Made by a program: the position numbers and the translations under genes. From Lachnospiraceae bacterium (GTDB lineage Bacteria > Bacillota > Clostridia > Lachnospirales > Lachnospiraceae): DNA of 64,000 nt. Under the pieces are notes generated by a model that worked only from the letters and a program-made list of their open reading frames with translations, made no database searches and had not been told where the DNA came from. How positions within the stretch are numbered: position 1 is the stretch's first letter; each line of letters begins with the position of its first letter. Shown here one piece after another: positions 9,044 through 16,658 of the stretch. Location: assembly GCA_902363555.1 (NCBI GenBank), contig CABJAM010000001.1:620001-684000 (forward strand), in the 5' to 3' direction.

Positions 9044-9361
9044 ATGTATTTAAAAAATTATATTATTGCTGTGATTATAATGTTTATAGGGGGGTATTTT
9101 TCACAACGTATCTATATAGCAAGACGCCCATACCGCGATTATGAAGGAACCAGAGAACGCCCTCCACGTCTTTGGGGGCCTTTTTCAAAAGGCGAGATTA
9201 TTGGCTGGATTGTACGTAGTTTTATGGTTCCTATGGTTTTTTTGTTTACACGGAGCAATCTTATACCAGAAAAGGCTTTAAATATTGTCTATGGAGTACA
9301 TGTATTATTATGGCTGTTTCTGGTGCCAATTATAATTGAAACTATTATTGATGGCAAGTGA
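9044..9361 (+). CDS. Small membrane protein, copy B
   Basis: A 105-residue paralogue of the protein at 6815, with the same two-membrane-segment layout, RPPRLWGPFSKGEIIGWIVRS motif region and IDGK terminus. Function is unknown. Its upstream 8755-8785 block (ACATAATTGCCAGAATATGG) resembles 6705-6730 (ACACAATTGCCATAATATGG) in front of copy A. It is flanked on both sides by pieces of the same DUF4143-type gene. Confidence 0.65.
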   Translation: MYLKNYIIAVIIMFIGGYFSQRIYIARRPYRDYEGTRERPPRLWGPFSKGEIIGWIVRSFMVPMVFLFTRSNLIPEKALNIVYGVHVLLWLFLVPIIIETIIDGK

Positions 9362-9384
9362 TCAAAATGGGCGTTTTAATATTT

Positions 9385-9441
9385 ATGCAGGACTGCCTGC
9401 TCTGGTATTACCGTAATAAAAGCTGCAACGATAAGTTATAA
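9385..9441 (+). pseudogene. Second, shorter DUF4143-type remnant
   Basis: This 57-bp stretch reads MQDCLLWYYRNKSCNDKL then stop, nearly identical to the core of the remnant at 8521. At DNA level about 45 bases match with a few changes. It is best explained by a tandem duplication of the small-membrane-protein module together with part of the neighbouring ATPase gene. Confidence 0.5.
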
Positions 9442-9612
9442 GACAGGTGTTGCTGCGCCATAAAATTATACATCCGAAAATTGAATATCCCGTATAAATT
9501 CCTCTTTTTTACAGATACTACATTTAACTACAAAACCGGCAAATATTAGAAGCTATGCCATTTGACCGGTAAGTTAAAGCTTTGAATAACTGTAAAATGG
9601 AGGAATTTTTAT

Positions 9613-10161
9613 ATGAAAGCAACAGGAATTGTCCGTAGAATTGATGATCTGGGACGTGTGGTTGTACCCAAAGAAATCCGCCGTACATTACGGATCAGGG
9701 AGGGCGATCCCCTCGAGATTTTTACGGATCGTGAAGGTGAAATCATACTAAAAAAATACTCACCGATCGGGGAGCTGAGCGCCTTTGCCAAGCAGTATGC
9801 CGATGCCCTGGCGCAGAGCTGTGGCCATATTGTCAGTGTTACGGACCGGGATCAGCATATTGCCGTCTCCGGCGCTGCCCGCAAGGAGCTGTTAAACCAG
9901 CCCATCGGGAAGGCTCTGGAGGAGCTGATCAATCAGAGAGAAACAAGAAATTGTTCGGTGAACGATAAGGACTTTATCCCCATAAGTACGCTGGATAAGG
10001 AAAACTTTACGGCACAGGTCATCTGTCCGATCATCACCGAGGGCGATGCCATAGGCGCTGTCATCATTACAAGTCGTGTTGAAAATATGCGCATGGGCGA
10101 GGTGGAGCAGAAGCTGGCCGCCGCAGCCGCAGGCTTCCTTGGGCGCCAGTTGGAGCAGTAA
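9613..10161 (+). CDS. spoVT: Stage V sporulation protein T
   Basis: A 182-residue transcription regulator with an N-terminal AbrB/SpoVT swapped-hairpin DNA-binding domain (GIVRRIDDLGRVVVPKEIRR at about 4-23) and a C-terminal GAF-like domain. In Bacillus SpoVT acts late in the forespore on sigma-G-dependent genes. Length matches the family. The ribosome-binding site is AATGGAGG. It opens the conserved cluster shared with Bacillus, followed by mazG. Confidence 0.95.
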   Translation: MKATGIVRRIDDLGRVVVPKEIRRTLRIREGDPLEIFTDREGEIILKKYSPIGELSAFAKQYADALAQSCGHIVSVTDRDQHIAVSGAARKELLNQPIGKALEELINQRETRNCSVNDKDFIPISTLDKENFTAQVICPIITEGDAIGAVIITSRVENMRMGEVEQKLAAAAAGFLGRQLEQ

Positions 10162-10336
10162 GTGTATTGTTTCACTGATGTAACAGATGCCAAGGGCCGA
10201 ACTTCCGGCTGCACAGTCTGCGGAAATTTAAAAACGTACTATGGTCCGTGCCCTTAGAATATGCTATACTGTTTACAATCCGGCGTGCCCAAAGTGGCAG
10301 CATATAAACAGTTGGATAGTGAAAGGCAGTGGAGCT

Positions 10337-11125
10337 ATGGATAAAAAAGAAAATGAAAAATACACATATGAAGAATTTTTAGAAATCATCGCCCGCCTGC
10401 GGGCAAAGGATGGCTGTCCGTGGGATTGGGAGCAGACCCATGAGAGCCTGAAAAACTGTATGATTGAGGAAGCCTATGAAGCTGTGGAGGCCATCGATTT
10501 AAAGGATGATGAAAATCTGAAGGAGGAGCTGGGCGATGTGCTGCTCCAGATTGTTATGCACGCTCAGATTGCAGGCGAAGAACGGCGTTTTGACATGACC
10601 GACGTGATCGACGGTGTGGCCCGGAAGATGATCCGCCGCCATCCCCATATTTTCGGAGATGTTTCCGCCGATTCTTCCCAGGAGGTTTTGAAAAACTGGG
10701 AGGAGATCAAAAAACAGGAGAAAAACGAAACCTCAGTGCTGGAAGGCGTGCAGCGGGTGCCAAAAGCGCTCCCGGCTAATATCCGCGCCCAGAAGGTGCT
10801 GAAAAAGGCCGCTGCTGCCGACTATGGTCCGGCGGACCTTAAGGCGGCAAAGGCGATGGTACAAAAGGATTTTTCTGCCCTGATGGCCTGGGCTGACAGT
10901 GATGAAACTGCGGATGAAAACGGTGATTTTGGCGCTCTTATGCTGAGTCTTATTAATTTATCCCGTTTTTTAAATGTAAATGCTGAAAATAGCTTGACAA
11001 ATGCAATAGAAAAGTTTATAAATAGACTTGGAAGTGATGAGAACCTCGCGAAATCAAAGGGTTTGACGCTTTCAGAACTGAACCCGCATCGCGACAGTGA
11101 TTTGCGGGAAAACGTAAATAAGTAA
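10337..11125 (+). CDS. mazG: Nucleoside triphosphate pyrophosphohydrolase MazG
   Basis: A 262-residue MazG protein that hydrolyses NTPs to NMP and pyrophosphate. Seen: CPWDWEQTHESL and the metal-binding EEAYE plus EELGDVLLQ motifs, then KMIRRHPHIFGD. The second MazG-like half is weak, as in several clostridial homologues. The start at 10337 (MDKKENEKYTYEE) matches the family N-terminus; in-frame codons further upstream are not conserved-looking. A TATACT box lies at about 10264. It corresponds to yabN in Bacillus. Confidence 0.9.
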   Translation: MDKKENEKYTYEEFLEIIARLRAKDGCPWDWEQTHESLKNCMIEEAYEAVEAIDLKDDENLKEELGDVLLQIVMHAQIAGEERRFDMTDVIDGVARKMIRRHPHIFGDVSADSSQEVLKNWEEIKKQEKNETSVLEGVQRVPKALPANIRAQKVLKKAAAADYGPADLKAAKAMVQKDFSALMAWADSDETADENGDFGALMLSLINLSRFLNVNAENSLTNAIEKFINRLGSDENLAKSKGLTLSELNPHRDSDLRENVNK

Positions 11126-11173
11126 ATCTCGCAGACCATGCGGATGCGTAATAAGTTTAGGAGGATTTATACA

Positions 11174-11449
11174 ATGAACAAAGCAGAATTAGTTGCAGCT
11201 ATCGCTGAAAAAGCAGAATTATCCAAGAAAGATTCCGAAAAGGCATTAAAGGCATTAATCGACGTTGTTACAGAAGAATTAGTTAAAGGTGAAAAAGTTC
11301 AGTTAGTTGGCTTCGGTACATTTGAAGTATCCGAAAGAGCTGCCAGAGAAGGCAGAAACCCACAGACAGGTGCTACTATGGAGATCAAGGCTTCCAAGGC
11401 TCCGAAGTTCAAAGCCGGCAAAGCTTTAAAGGACATTATCAACGGCTAA
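11174..11449 (+). CDS. hup: DNA-binding protein HU
   Basis: A 91-residue histone-like HU protein, MNKAELVAAIAEKAELSKKD through GFGTFEVSERAAREGRNPQTG to KAGKALKDIING, with all family landmarks. It bends and compacts DNA. The start at 11174 has TAGGAGGA 8 nt upstream. Codon use is A/T-ending compared with its neighbours, as expected for a highly expressed gene. A strong terminator follows. Confidence 0.96.
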   Translation: MNKAELVAAIAEKAELSKKDSEKALKALIDVVTEELVKGEKVQLVGFGTFEVSERAAREGRNPQTGATMEIKASKAPKFKAGKALKDIING

Positions 11450-11476
11450 TTTATTCTTTACGTATCATAAAGATTC

Positions 11477-11514
11477 GGGTGCTGACAGCGATGTACAGCA
11501 CCCTTTTGTATTTT
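11477..11514 (+). terminator. Terminator after hup
   Basis: GGGTGCTG and CAGCACCC with an 10-nt loop, followed by TTTTGTATTTT. It lies in the gap between hup and rqcP. Confidence 0.85.
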
Positions 11515-11526
11515 AAGGAGATAAAA

Positions 11527-11766
11527 ATGAGACTGGATAAATTTTTAAAAGTATCCCGGCTGATCAAGCGCCGGACGATTGCCAACGAAGCATGTGATGC
11601 GGGCCGTGTTTCGGTCAATGGCAAGGTGGCCAAGGCATCCGTCAGCGTAAAGCCCGGGGATATTATCGAGATTGGTTTTGGTACCCGCAGCGTCAAGGTG
11701 GAGGTGCTTTCCATCGCCGAGACGACGAAAAAAGACGAAGCGAAGGAACTGTTCCGTTATCTTTAA
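11527..11766 (+). CDS. rqcP: S4-domain ribosome quality-control factor RqcP
   Basis: A 79-residue S4 RNA-binding protein (MRLDKFLKVSRLIKRRTIAN, then GRVSVNGKVAK). This is the YabO/RqcP family, which works with RqcH on stalled 50S subunits to add alanine tails. AAGGAG lies 6 nt before the start. Position between mazG and yabP matches Bacillus. Confidence 0.9.
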   Translation: MRLDKFLKVSRLIKRRTIANEACDAGRVSVNGKVAKASVSVKPGDIIEIGFGTRSVKVEVLSIAETTKKDEAKELFRYL

Positions 11767-11972
11767 TGTACGTAACTGCGCTGCACGCCGATGCTGCGAC
11801 GTAAACGCCCAACGCGCAATGATTGCTGCCTATCATCCATTAAGTCATCGCGCGCCCAAATTTCCGCGATTTTTACCGGAGGCAGGCATATTCCGGCCGC
11901 CTGCATAATATATTAAACAAGAAACGGTAAAAGCTGTGAGCAATTCTGCTTGATCTTGGAAGGGGTTATCGC

Positions 11973-12257
11973 ATGGAGGAACGCCAGCAAGCGCTAAATC
12001 ATACACTTGTATCTAAAAACAGAAATTTTATACAGCTCACCGGGGTGACGGATGTCAATTCCTTTGACGATGGTGAGATCATATTAGAGACGGACTGCGG
12101 GATGCTGATGATCAAAGGCAGTGAGCTGCATATCAGCCATCTCATCCTGGAAAAAGGAGAGGTCAACGTGGATGGCCATGTGGACAGCCTGACGTACTCC
12201 GAATCCCACAAATCGGCGAAGCAGGCCAAAAATCTGGTGGGAAGGCTGTTTAAGTAA
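11973..12257 (+). CDS. yabP: Sporulation protein YabP
   Basis: A 94-residue YabP family protein needed for sporulation, with the family core NRNFIQLTGVTDVNSFDD, LETDCGMLMIKGSELHI and GEVNVDGHVDSLTY. The ribosome-binding site is GGAAGGGG. Its stop codon is followed directly by the yabQ start codon, so the two are translationally coupled. The 206 bp upstream hold only a GCAGGC/GCCTGC hairpin. Confidence 0.93.
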   Translation: MEERQQALNHTLVSKNRNFIQLTGVTDVNSFDDGEIILETDCGMLMIKGSELHISHLILEKGEVNVDGHVDSLTYSESHKSAKQAKNLVGRLFK

Positions 12258-12797
12258 ATGTTTCTGGGCGGCTCCTACATCAGCGAATCCGTACGTACTC
12301 AGCTACAGCTTTTTCTGACGGCAATGATGTGGGGCGCGGCCGTAGGGCTGGCGTACGACGGACTTAGGATACTGCGCAGGATATGCCAGCCGCCAAAATG
12401 GCTGTACATATGCCAGGATATATTATTTTGGATCGCGGAAGCACTGATGATTTACCGCCTGATGTTCAAATATGACAGCGGGGCCATACGTAGTTATACG
12501 ATGTTCGGGATGATTACGGGGATGGCCCTATATTTATGGGTTTTCGGCCGCTGGCTCGTGCCGGTCATCAGCCGCGGGATCAAGGCTGTAATAAAATTTA
12601 TTAAAAAGATATTTAAAGGCATTTTTAAGCTGTTCAGAATACTACTGAGACCATTTTATCGTATTTTAAGATTTCTTGGAAAAAAATTCCTCAAAAAACC
12701 AGGATTTTTAAGAAAAATACAAAACTCTTCTGTAAAATTGTTGAAAAAGAAGTCCAAAAAGGGTAGAATGGGGGTAGTCGAAAATAATTCTGAATAA
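12258..12797 (+). CDS. yabQ: Sporulation membrane protein YabQ
   Basis: A 179-residue protein with several N-terminal membrane segments (about 15-110) and a long Lys-rich C-terminal tail, as in the YabQ spore-cortex protein family. The GLAYDGLRILRR segment is typical. It abuts yabP with no gap and is followed 13 bp later by divIC. Confidence 0.9.
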   Translation: MFLGGSYISESVRTQLQLFLTAMMWGAAVGLAYDGLRILRRICQPPKWLYICQDILFWIAEALMIYRLMFKYDSGAIRSYTMFGMITGMALYLWVFGRWLVPVISRGIKAVIKFIKKIFKGIFKLFRILLRPFYRILRFLGKKFLKKPGFLRKIQNSSVKLLKKKSKKGRMGVVENNSE

Positions 12798-12810
12798 ATT
12801 AGGTGATAAA

Positions 12811-13119
12811 ATGTCAGTAAGTCCAAAGAAAAAGGTAAAGAAGAAAAGAAAGAACGGCGTCTTTATGATTACCGCTGTTGTATGCGTACTGTGCTTCATA
12901 TTTATATATAACAGCTTCGGCATGAAGGCTCAGATTAAAAATAACGCAGAGGTCGCTTCCGACCTTCAGGCACAGATCGACGAGCAGAAACAGCTCAAGG
13001 AAGATCTGGTAAAGGAAAGTGAATACGTTCAGTCGGATGACTACATCGAGCAGATCGCCCGCGACAAACTGGGGCTTGTCCATAAGAACGAGATCATTTT
13101 CAAAAAGCAGCAGAATTGA
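12811..13119 (+). CDS. divIC: Septum formation initiator DivIC/FtsB-like
   Basis: A 102-residue single-pass membrane protein: basic cytoplasmic N-terminus (PKKKVKKKRK), one membrane helix (about 17-34), a coiled coil (about 42-75) and the conserved SDDYIEQIARDKLGLV end. It is part of the divisome with FtsL and DivIB. Gene order supports the call. Confidence 0.9.
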   Translation: MSVSPKKKVKKKRKNGVFMITAVVCVLCFIFIYNSFGMKAQIKNNAEVASDLQAQIDEQKQLKEDLVKESEYVQSDDYIEQIARDKLGLVHKNEIIFKKQQN

Positions 13120-13120
13120 T

Positions 13121-13263
13121 CGGAACAGTTCAGACAGGTATGCGCATTTACTGCGCATACCGTACGAAAACGTGAATTTCACGGGCATATGGCCCATCGC
13201 GCAGCGATTTTAAATGGCCATATGCGTAACAGTTCGGCCTGTCTGAACTGTTACAATTAATCG
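13121..13263. repeat. Branched inverted-repeat element after divIC
   Basis: An outer 15-bp perfect inverted repeat (AACAGTTCAGACAGG at 13124-13138 and its complement at 13238-13252) encloses further perfect stems: GTATGCGCA/TGCGCATAC (13138-13160), the palindrome CGTGAATTTCACG (13171-13183), and GCATATGGCC/GGCCATATGC (13185-13225) that itself encloses ATCGC-GCA-GCGAT. The whole folds as a closed multi-arm structure. CGGAACAG flanks both ends (13121 and 13262). A loosely similar stretch (GTAACTGTTCGG) lies at 53124. Confidence 0.75.
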
Positions 13264-13303
13264 GAACAGCAGCCATCAGGAATAGAATTACATTAGAGGT
13301 TAA

Positions 13304-14446
13304 ATGATGGGATTTAAAAGTAATAAACATTTAAAAAGCGCAAGTATTATTTTATGTGTGCTCTTGCTCGCCACATTGTCCGGCTGTTCGGGCAGTCCTG
13401 CCACAAATAAAGAATCCGACGCCATGTCCGCCGCGGCAGGTGAGACTTCTGCGGTATCATCCACGGAGGCTTCACCGGCTGTGGGCGGGCATATTTATCT
13501 TTATGGGGAGCAGCACGGTGTGGATAAAATATTTGAGAAAGAATTTGAACTGTGGAAGGACTATTACACCAGTCAAAATATGCGGCATCTGTTTTTAGAG
13601 TTCCCCTGTTATACCGCTGAATTTTTAAATCTATGGATGCAGTCCGATGATGATACGCTTTTGAACGAAATTTATGATGACTGGGAAGGAACGGCTTCCC
13701 ATGAGCCCGGCGTAAAGACATTTCTCCAGAACATAAAGCGCGAATGTCCTCAGACGATCTTCCATGGAACCGATGTGGGCCATCAGTATGCGACCACTGG
13801 TGCGCGGTATTTGGAATACCTAAAGGAGAACGGCGCGGCGGATTCTGAGTCGTACAAGCTGGCTCAGACGGTGATTGAGCAGGGTAAAGTTTACTATGAG
13901 AAAGCCGATGACGCCTACCGGGAAAATCAGATGGCTGAAAATTTCAAGGCTCAGTTTGAACTGCTGGACAATGAGAGCGTTATGGGTATTTATGGTTCGA
14001 TGCATATTGGCCTTGATGCTATGGATGCCACCGGTACTGTACCTTCTATGGCGAACCAGTTAAAAAAGATTTACGGGGATGATATTTCCTCTGAAGACCT
14101 TTCCTGGATGGCGAAGGATATCGAACCTCTTAAAACAGAGACAATAAATATCAACGGAAAAGATTATGAGGCCTCTTATTTCGGAGAACAGGACCTGACC
14201 GGTTTTAATGACTTTAAATTGCGAAAGTTCTGGCGTCTGGAAAACGCTTACGATGATTTTAAGGACGCTCCAAAGATCGGAGATGTACTGCCGTACGATA
14301 ATTACCCGATGCTCATAGAAAATGGACAGGTCTTTGTCATAGCGTATGAGAAAACCGATGGCTCCACGATGACCAGTTACTACCGCTCGGATGGAAATGA
14401 ATGGCAGGGGCGGGAAGCGACGGAAGGGTTTGCTGTTTCAGACTAA
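13304..14446 (+). CDS. Lipoprotein of the EreA/ChaN-like superfamily
   Basis: A 380-residue predicted lipoprotein: signal peptide with lipobox LSGC (Cys at about 28), an Ala/Ser-rich linker, then a domain with YLYGEQHGVDKI and IYGSMHIGLD. These GE.H and G..H motifs are typical of the superfamily that joins ChaN (haem binding), TraB/TIKI and erythromycin-esterase-like proteins. The reaction cannot be told from sequence. It is not part of the Bacillus cluster order and looks like an accessory insertion after divIC. Confidence 0.6.
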   Translation: MMGFKSNKHLKSASIILCVLLLATLSGCSGSPATNKESDAMSAAAGETSAVSSTEASPAVGGHIYLYGEQHGVDKIFEKEFELWKDYYTSQNMRHLFLEFPCYTAEFLNLWMQSDDDTLLNEIYDDWEGTASHEPGVKTFLQNIKRECPQTIFHGTDVGHQYATTGARYLEYLKENGAADSESYKLAQTVIEQGKVYYEKADDAYRENQMAENFKAQFELLDNESVMGIYGSMHIGLDAMDATGTVPSMANQLKKIYGDDISSEDLSWMAKDIEPLKTETININGKDYEASYFGEQDLTGFNDFKLRKFWRLENAYDDFKDAPKIGDVLPYDNYPMLIENGQVFVIAYEKTDGSTMTSYYRSDGNEWQGREATEGFAVSD

Positions 14447-14523
14447 AGAACATTTAGAGAGCGTTCAACTGTCAGAATTTCCCATAGGTTCAACAAGAAG
14501 GCAGCAGTTTTTTTGAAAATGGA

Positions 14524-14552
14524 TTGAAACGCTATCTGATTAGGAATATAAT
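14524..14552 (+). promoter_or_regulatory. Sigma-A-type promoter of the toxin-antitoxin pair
   Basis: TTGAAA at 14524 and TATAAT at 14547 with a 17-nt spacer, about 45 bp before the antitoxin start. Confidence 0.65.
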
Positions 14553-14597
14553 AAGTATGAGCAGACAACGATCGACTCTAAAGGAAGGGTGATTTAT

Positions 14598-14756
14598 ATG
14601 GAGACAGTTCCGGTTTTAAACAATCAGGAAAATCAATATACCATAGATGATGCAATGCAAACGCTGCTCGAAAAACTCGATGATGCAATAGATGATTATG
14701 AGAATGGAAGAGTAATCACGGAAAATGAGATGTGGGCAGAATTAGATAAGATATAA
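14598..14756 (+). CDS. Small antitoxin upstream of ParE-like toxin
   Basis: A 52-residue acidic protein (METVPVLNN start, ELDKI end) with AAGGAAGGGTG upstream. Its middle, TIDDAMQTLLEKLDDAIDDY, looks helical, and the C-terminal part should wrap the toxin. It ends 11 nt before the toxin start. Size, charge and position identify it as the antitoxin, although the sequence itself is not a clear family match. Confidence 0.7.
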   Translation: METVPVLNNQENQYTIDDAMQTLLEKLDDAIDDYENGRVITENEMWAELDKI

Positions 14757-14767
14757 GCAGGTGCATT

Positions 14768-15106
14768 GTGAAGTATACGTATAAGATAGAATATACCTTT
14801 AGTAGCCGCGACGATATAAAAAAGATGAAGAAGTATATTCTTGAAAATTTCAAATATCGTGAACTTGGTGAAAACTTTACGAAGAGAATGAAAGAAGCAG
14901 CGAGGCAATTAAAGACGTTGCCAAAAGGATATGATACGGTAGGATTTCAATATTGTGGATATGACATATATTTGAAACCCTATCGTACGTATCTGTTTTT
15001 TTATATTGTTGATGAATCGACTCATACGATTACTGTACTTCGTGTTATGCAGGACGGAATGAACTGGCAATACATTTTGAAACGCTGGCTACAGGGCAAT
15101 CAATAA
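14768..15106 (+). CDS. RelE/ParE-family toxin
   Basis: A 112-residue protein with a GTG start. The pattern YTFSSRDDIKKMKKYI, then LKTLPKGYDTVG, then YDIYLKPYRTYLFFYIVDE and TITVLRVMQDGMNW is the RelE/ParE toxin fold with a typical C-terminal RVMQDGMNW-type motif. These proteins cleave mRNA or inhibit gyrase; which applies here is not visible. The pair lies just before tRNA-Met. Confidence 0.88.
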   Translation: MKYTYKIEYTFSSRDDIKKMKKYILENFKYRELGENFTKRMKEAARQLKTLPKGYDTVGFQYCGYDIYLKPYRTYLFFYIVDESTHTITVLRVMQDGMNWQYILKRWLQGNQ

Positions 15107-15154
15107 ACTTAACAATCGATGGATAAAAAAGGTTCAAAAAGTTAAAATTACCAG

Positions 15155-15183
15155 TTGACATTCCCCCACACTTTGTGTATAAT
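15155..15183 (+). promoter_or_regulatory. Promoter of tRNA-Met
   Basis: Consensus TTGACA (15155-15160), 17-nt spacer, TATAAT (15178-15183), 15 bp before the tRNA. Confidence 0.9.
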
Positions 15184-15198
15184 AATCTTCGTTGGTGT

Positions 15199-15272
15199 GG
15201 CGGAATAGCTCAGTTGGCTAGAGCACACGGTTCATACCCGTGGTGTCGTTGGTTCAAATCCAATTTCCGCTA
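15199..15272 (+). tRNA. tRNA-Met(CAU), elongator type
   Basis: A 74-nt cloverleaf: acceptor GGCGGAA pairs with TTCCGCT (one G-U), D arm GCTC...GAGC, anticodon stem CACGG/CCGTG with loop TTCATAC, T arm GTTGG TTCAAAT CCAAT. The CCA end is not encoded. The stem lacks the three G-C pairs of initiators, so elongator Met is preferred; a lysidine-modified tRNA-Ile2 is less likely. In Bacillus a tRNA-Met also precedes spoIIE, as I recall. Confidence 0.95.
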
Positions 15273-15276
15273 CTGC

Positions 15277-15313
15277 AAAAAAGCCGGTTTGTGATATACA
15301 GACCGGCTTTTTT
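15277..15313 (+). terminator. Terminator of tRNA-Met
   Basis: AAAAAAGCCGGT and ACCGGCTTTTTT with a 13-nt loop. An R1 repeat starts at the next base. Confidence 0.92.
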
Positions 15314-15437
15314 GCGCGGAGCAACAAGCCACAAAGGGGAGCTGGCTCCCATTTGCGGCGACTGCCGCGACCAGTCGAAGCGAAGCGGAGACAGATGCGT
15401 GAAGCAACGAACCAAACTGGGGAGATGGCTCACATGC
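15314..15437 (+). repeat. R1 repeat, one full and one partial unit
   Basis: A full 83-bp unit (15314-15396) starts GCGCGGAGCAACAAGCC; a partial second unit continues to about 15437. The first stem here is GGGAGC/GCTCCC flanked by CAAA/TTTG, a compensated version of the stem at 6432. The second stem, GCGGC/GCCGC, is perfect. Confidence 0.8.
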
Positions 15438-15443
15438 CTGACG

Positions 15444-16274
15444 CTACATAATCCCGTGTTCCTTCCGAAATTCTCCCGGAGTCATCCCTTCATAGCGTTT
15501 AAATATCTTGCTGAAATAGCTGGCATTTTCAAATCCGCACAGCCTTCCCACCACATTGGCCGGATGATCCCGCATCCCTAAAAGCATTTCTTTACTATGG
15601 CGTATCCGAACCTGATTAATATAATCAAAAATGCGAATGCCGATATTGGCTTTAAAAAGCTGGCATAAGTACTCCGGCGTCACATGACACAGCGCCGCCA
15701 GCTCAGGAAGCGTCAGCGCCCGGTCAAAATGTTCTTCGATGTACCGCAGCACCGGTGTCAGCCGGTGGTGTCTGGCTGTGACGGTGTCGCCATTTTCACC
15801 GGTGGCATGTAAAATCAGATAAATAAGGATCTCATACATGATTTTAGAGTAGTGGCAGCAGGAAACAAGCGTGGAATCCTCCGGTATTTCGGCCAATCCA
15901 AATAATATTTTTTCCAATGCCTCCGGTTCCTCCAGCGTAAAGACGCCGGATTTTGTCAGAGGACTGTGTTCCAGTAACTTTTCAACCGCATAACCTTCAA
16001 AGCAAAGGAAGTGGACGGTCCACGGAAAATCCACCGCCGAATAGGAATGCGGCACGTTTGGGTGCAGAAATATCCCCTGCCCGGGGTGCACGTCATATTC
16101 TTTACCGTCCAGAAGCATCCGTCCCCGCCCCTCGACACATTGAATCCACTGGACCAGCGGCATCCCGTCTTTCCTGTCAATGGGTTCCTGCGGGTGGAAT
16201 AACCCCATCCCTCTTAATACAAAAGGAAATTCAACGCCACATTTCTGAAAATCCGTAAATAAAAACTGTTTCAT
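15444..16274 (-). CDS. AraC-family transcription regulator
   Basis: A 276-residue regulator with an N-terminal cupin-like sensing domain (GQGIFLHPNVPHSY at about 65-78) and a C-terminal double helix-turn-helix (LPELAALCHVTPEYLCQLFK, then GFENASYFSKIFKRYEGMTPGEFRK). Such proteins usually respond to sugars and control neighbouring carbohydrate genes, but none is adjacent, so the target is unclear. It points away from spoIIE and its 3' end nearly touches the R1 repeat. Confidence 0.92.
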   Translation of the reverse strand: MKQFLFTDFQKCGVEFPFVLRGMGLFHPQEPIDRKDGMPLVQWIQCVEGRGRMLLDGKEYDVHPGQGIFLHPNVPHSYSAVDFPWTVHFLCFEGYAVEKLLEHSPLTKSGVFTLEEPEALEKILFGLAEIPEDSTLVSCCHYSKIMYEILIYLILHATGENGDTVTARHHRLTPVLRYIEEHFDRALTLPELAALCHVTPEYLCQLFKANIGIRIFDYINQVRIRHSKEMLLGMRDHPANVVGRLCGFENASYFSKIFKRYEGMTPGEFRKEHGIM

Positions 16275-16517
16275 AAACGTTCCCCTTTAAAATATGTTTA
16301 GAACAATTCCTATTATAACGCCCTTCAAGTGAAATAGAAAGCACGATCTTCTGTGCGGTTTTTATCCTCTTAAAATATTCGAGCCCCCTAAACCTCCTTA
16401 AAATCTCTTTTTGATAGCTCCTCCTGCCGAAAGCTTTTGAGTTTTTTGCTCCACAAAATGACAGACAAATCCATTTCGGCCCGCTATAATGGTGACACAA
16501 CTTGAGGGGAGCAGCAA

Positions 16518-16644
16518 GGCGCTGCGCCAGGGCTCAAGAAGTCATTGGTCATCCATTTGCTCCGCAAATACATGACAACAATTAAGGAATCGCGCTGATG
16601 CGCGAGTAGGTCATCCATTTGCTCCGCAAATACATGACAACAAT
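16518..16644 (+). repeat. R2 repeats upstream of spoIIE
   Basis: A full R2 copy (16586-16640) has hairpin TCGCGC-TGAT-GCGCGA followed by TCAT-CC-ATTTGC-TCC-GCAAAT-AC-ATGA. The second hairpin is also present, identical over 36 bp, at 16547-16582, preceded by a GGCGC-TGC-GCC hairpin inside a CTTGAG/CTCAAG pair. The downstream copy ends at the spoIIE ribosome-binding site (CAGGAGG at 16645). The rest of the 384-bp gap 16275-16658 holds the AraC gene promoter region and nothing else I can name. Confidence 0.8.
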
Positions 16645-16658
16645 CAGGAGGATCGAAA

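Noticed and set aside
11880..11920. Sigma-E-type promoter (GCATATT ... CATAATAT) before yabP
   Set aside because: The spacing between the boxes is about 11 nt, too short for the consensus, and the -35 lies in a hairpin.
15199..15272. tRNA-Ile2 (lysidine-modified CAU)
   Set aside because: Stem sequences fit elongator tRNA-Met better; tilS nearby is part of the conserved cluster and not evidence for identity.
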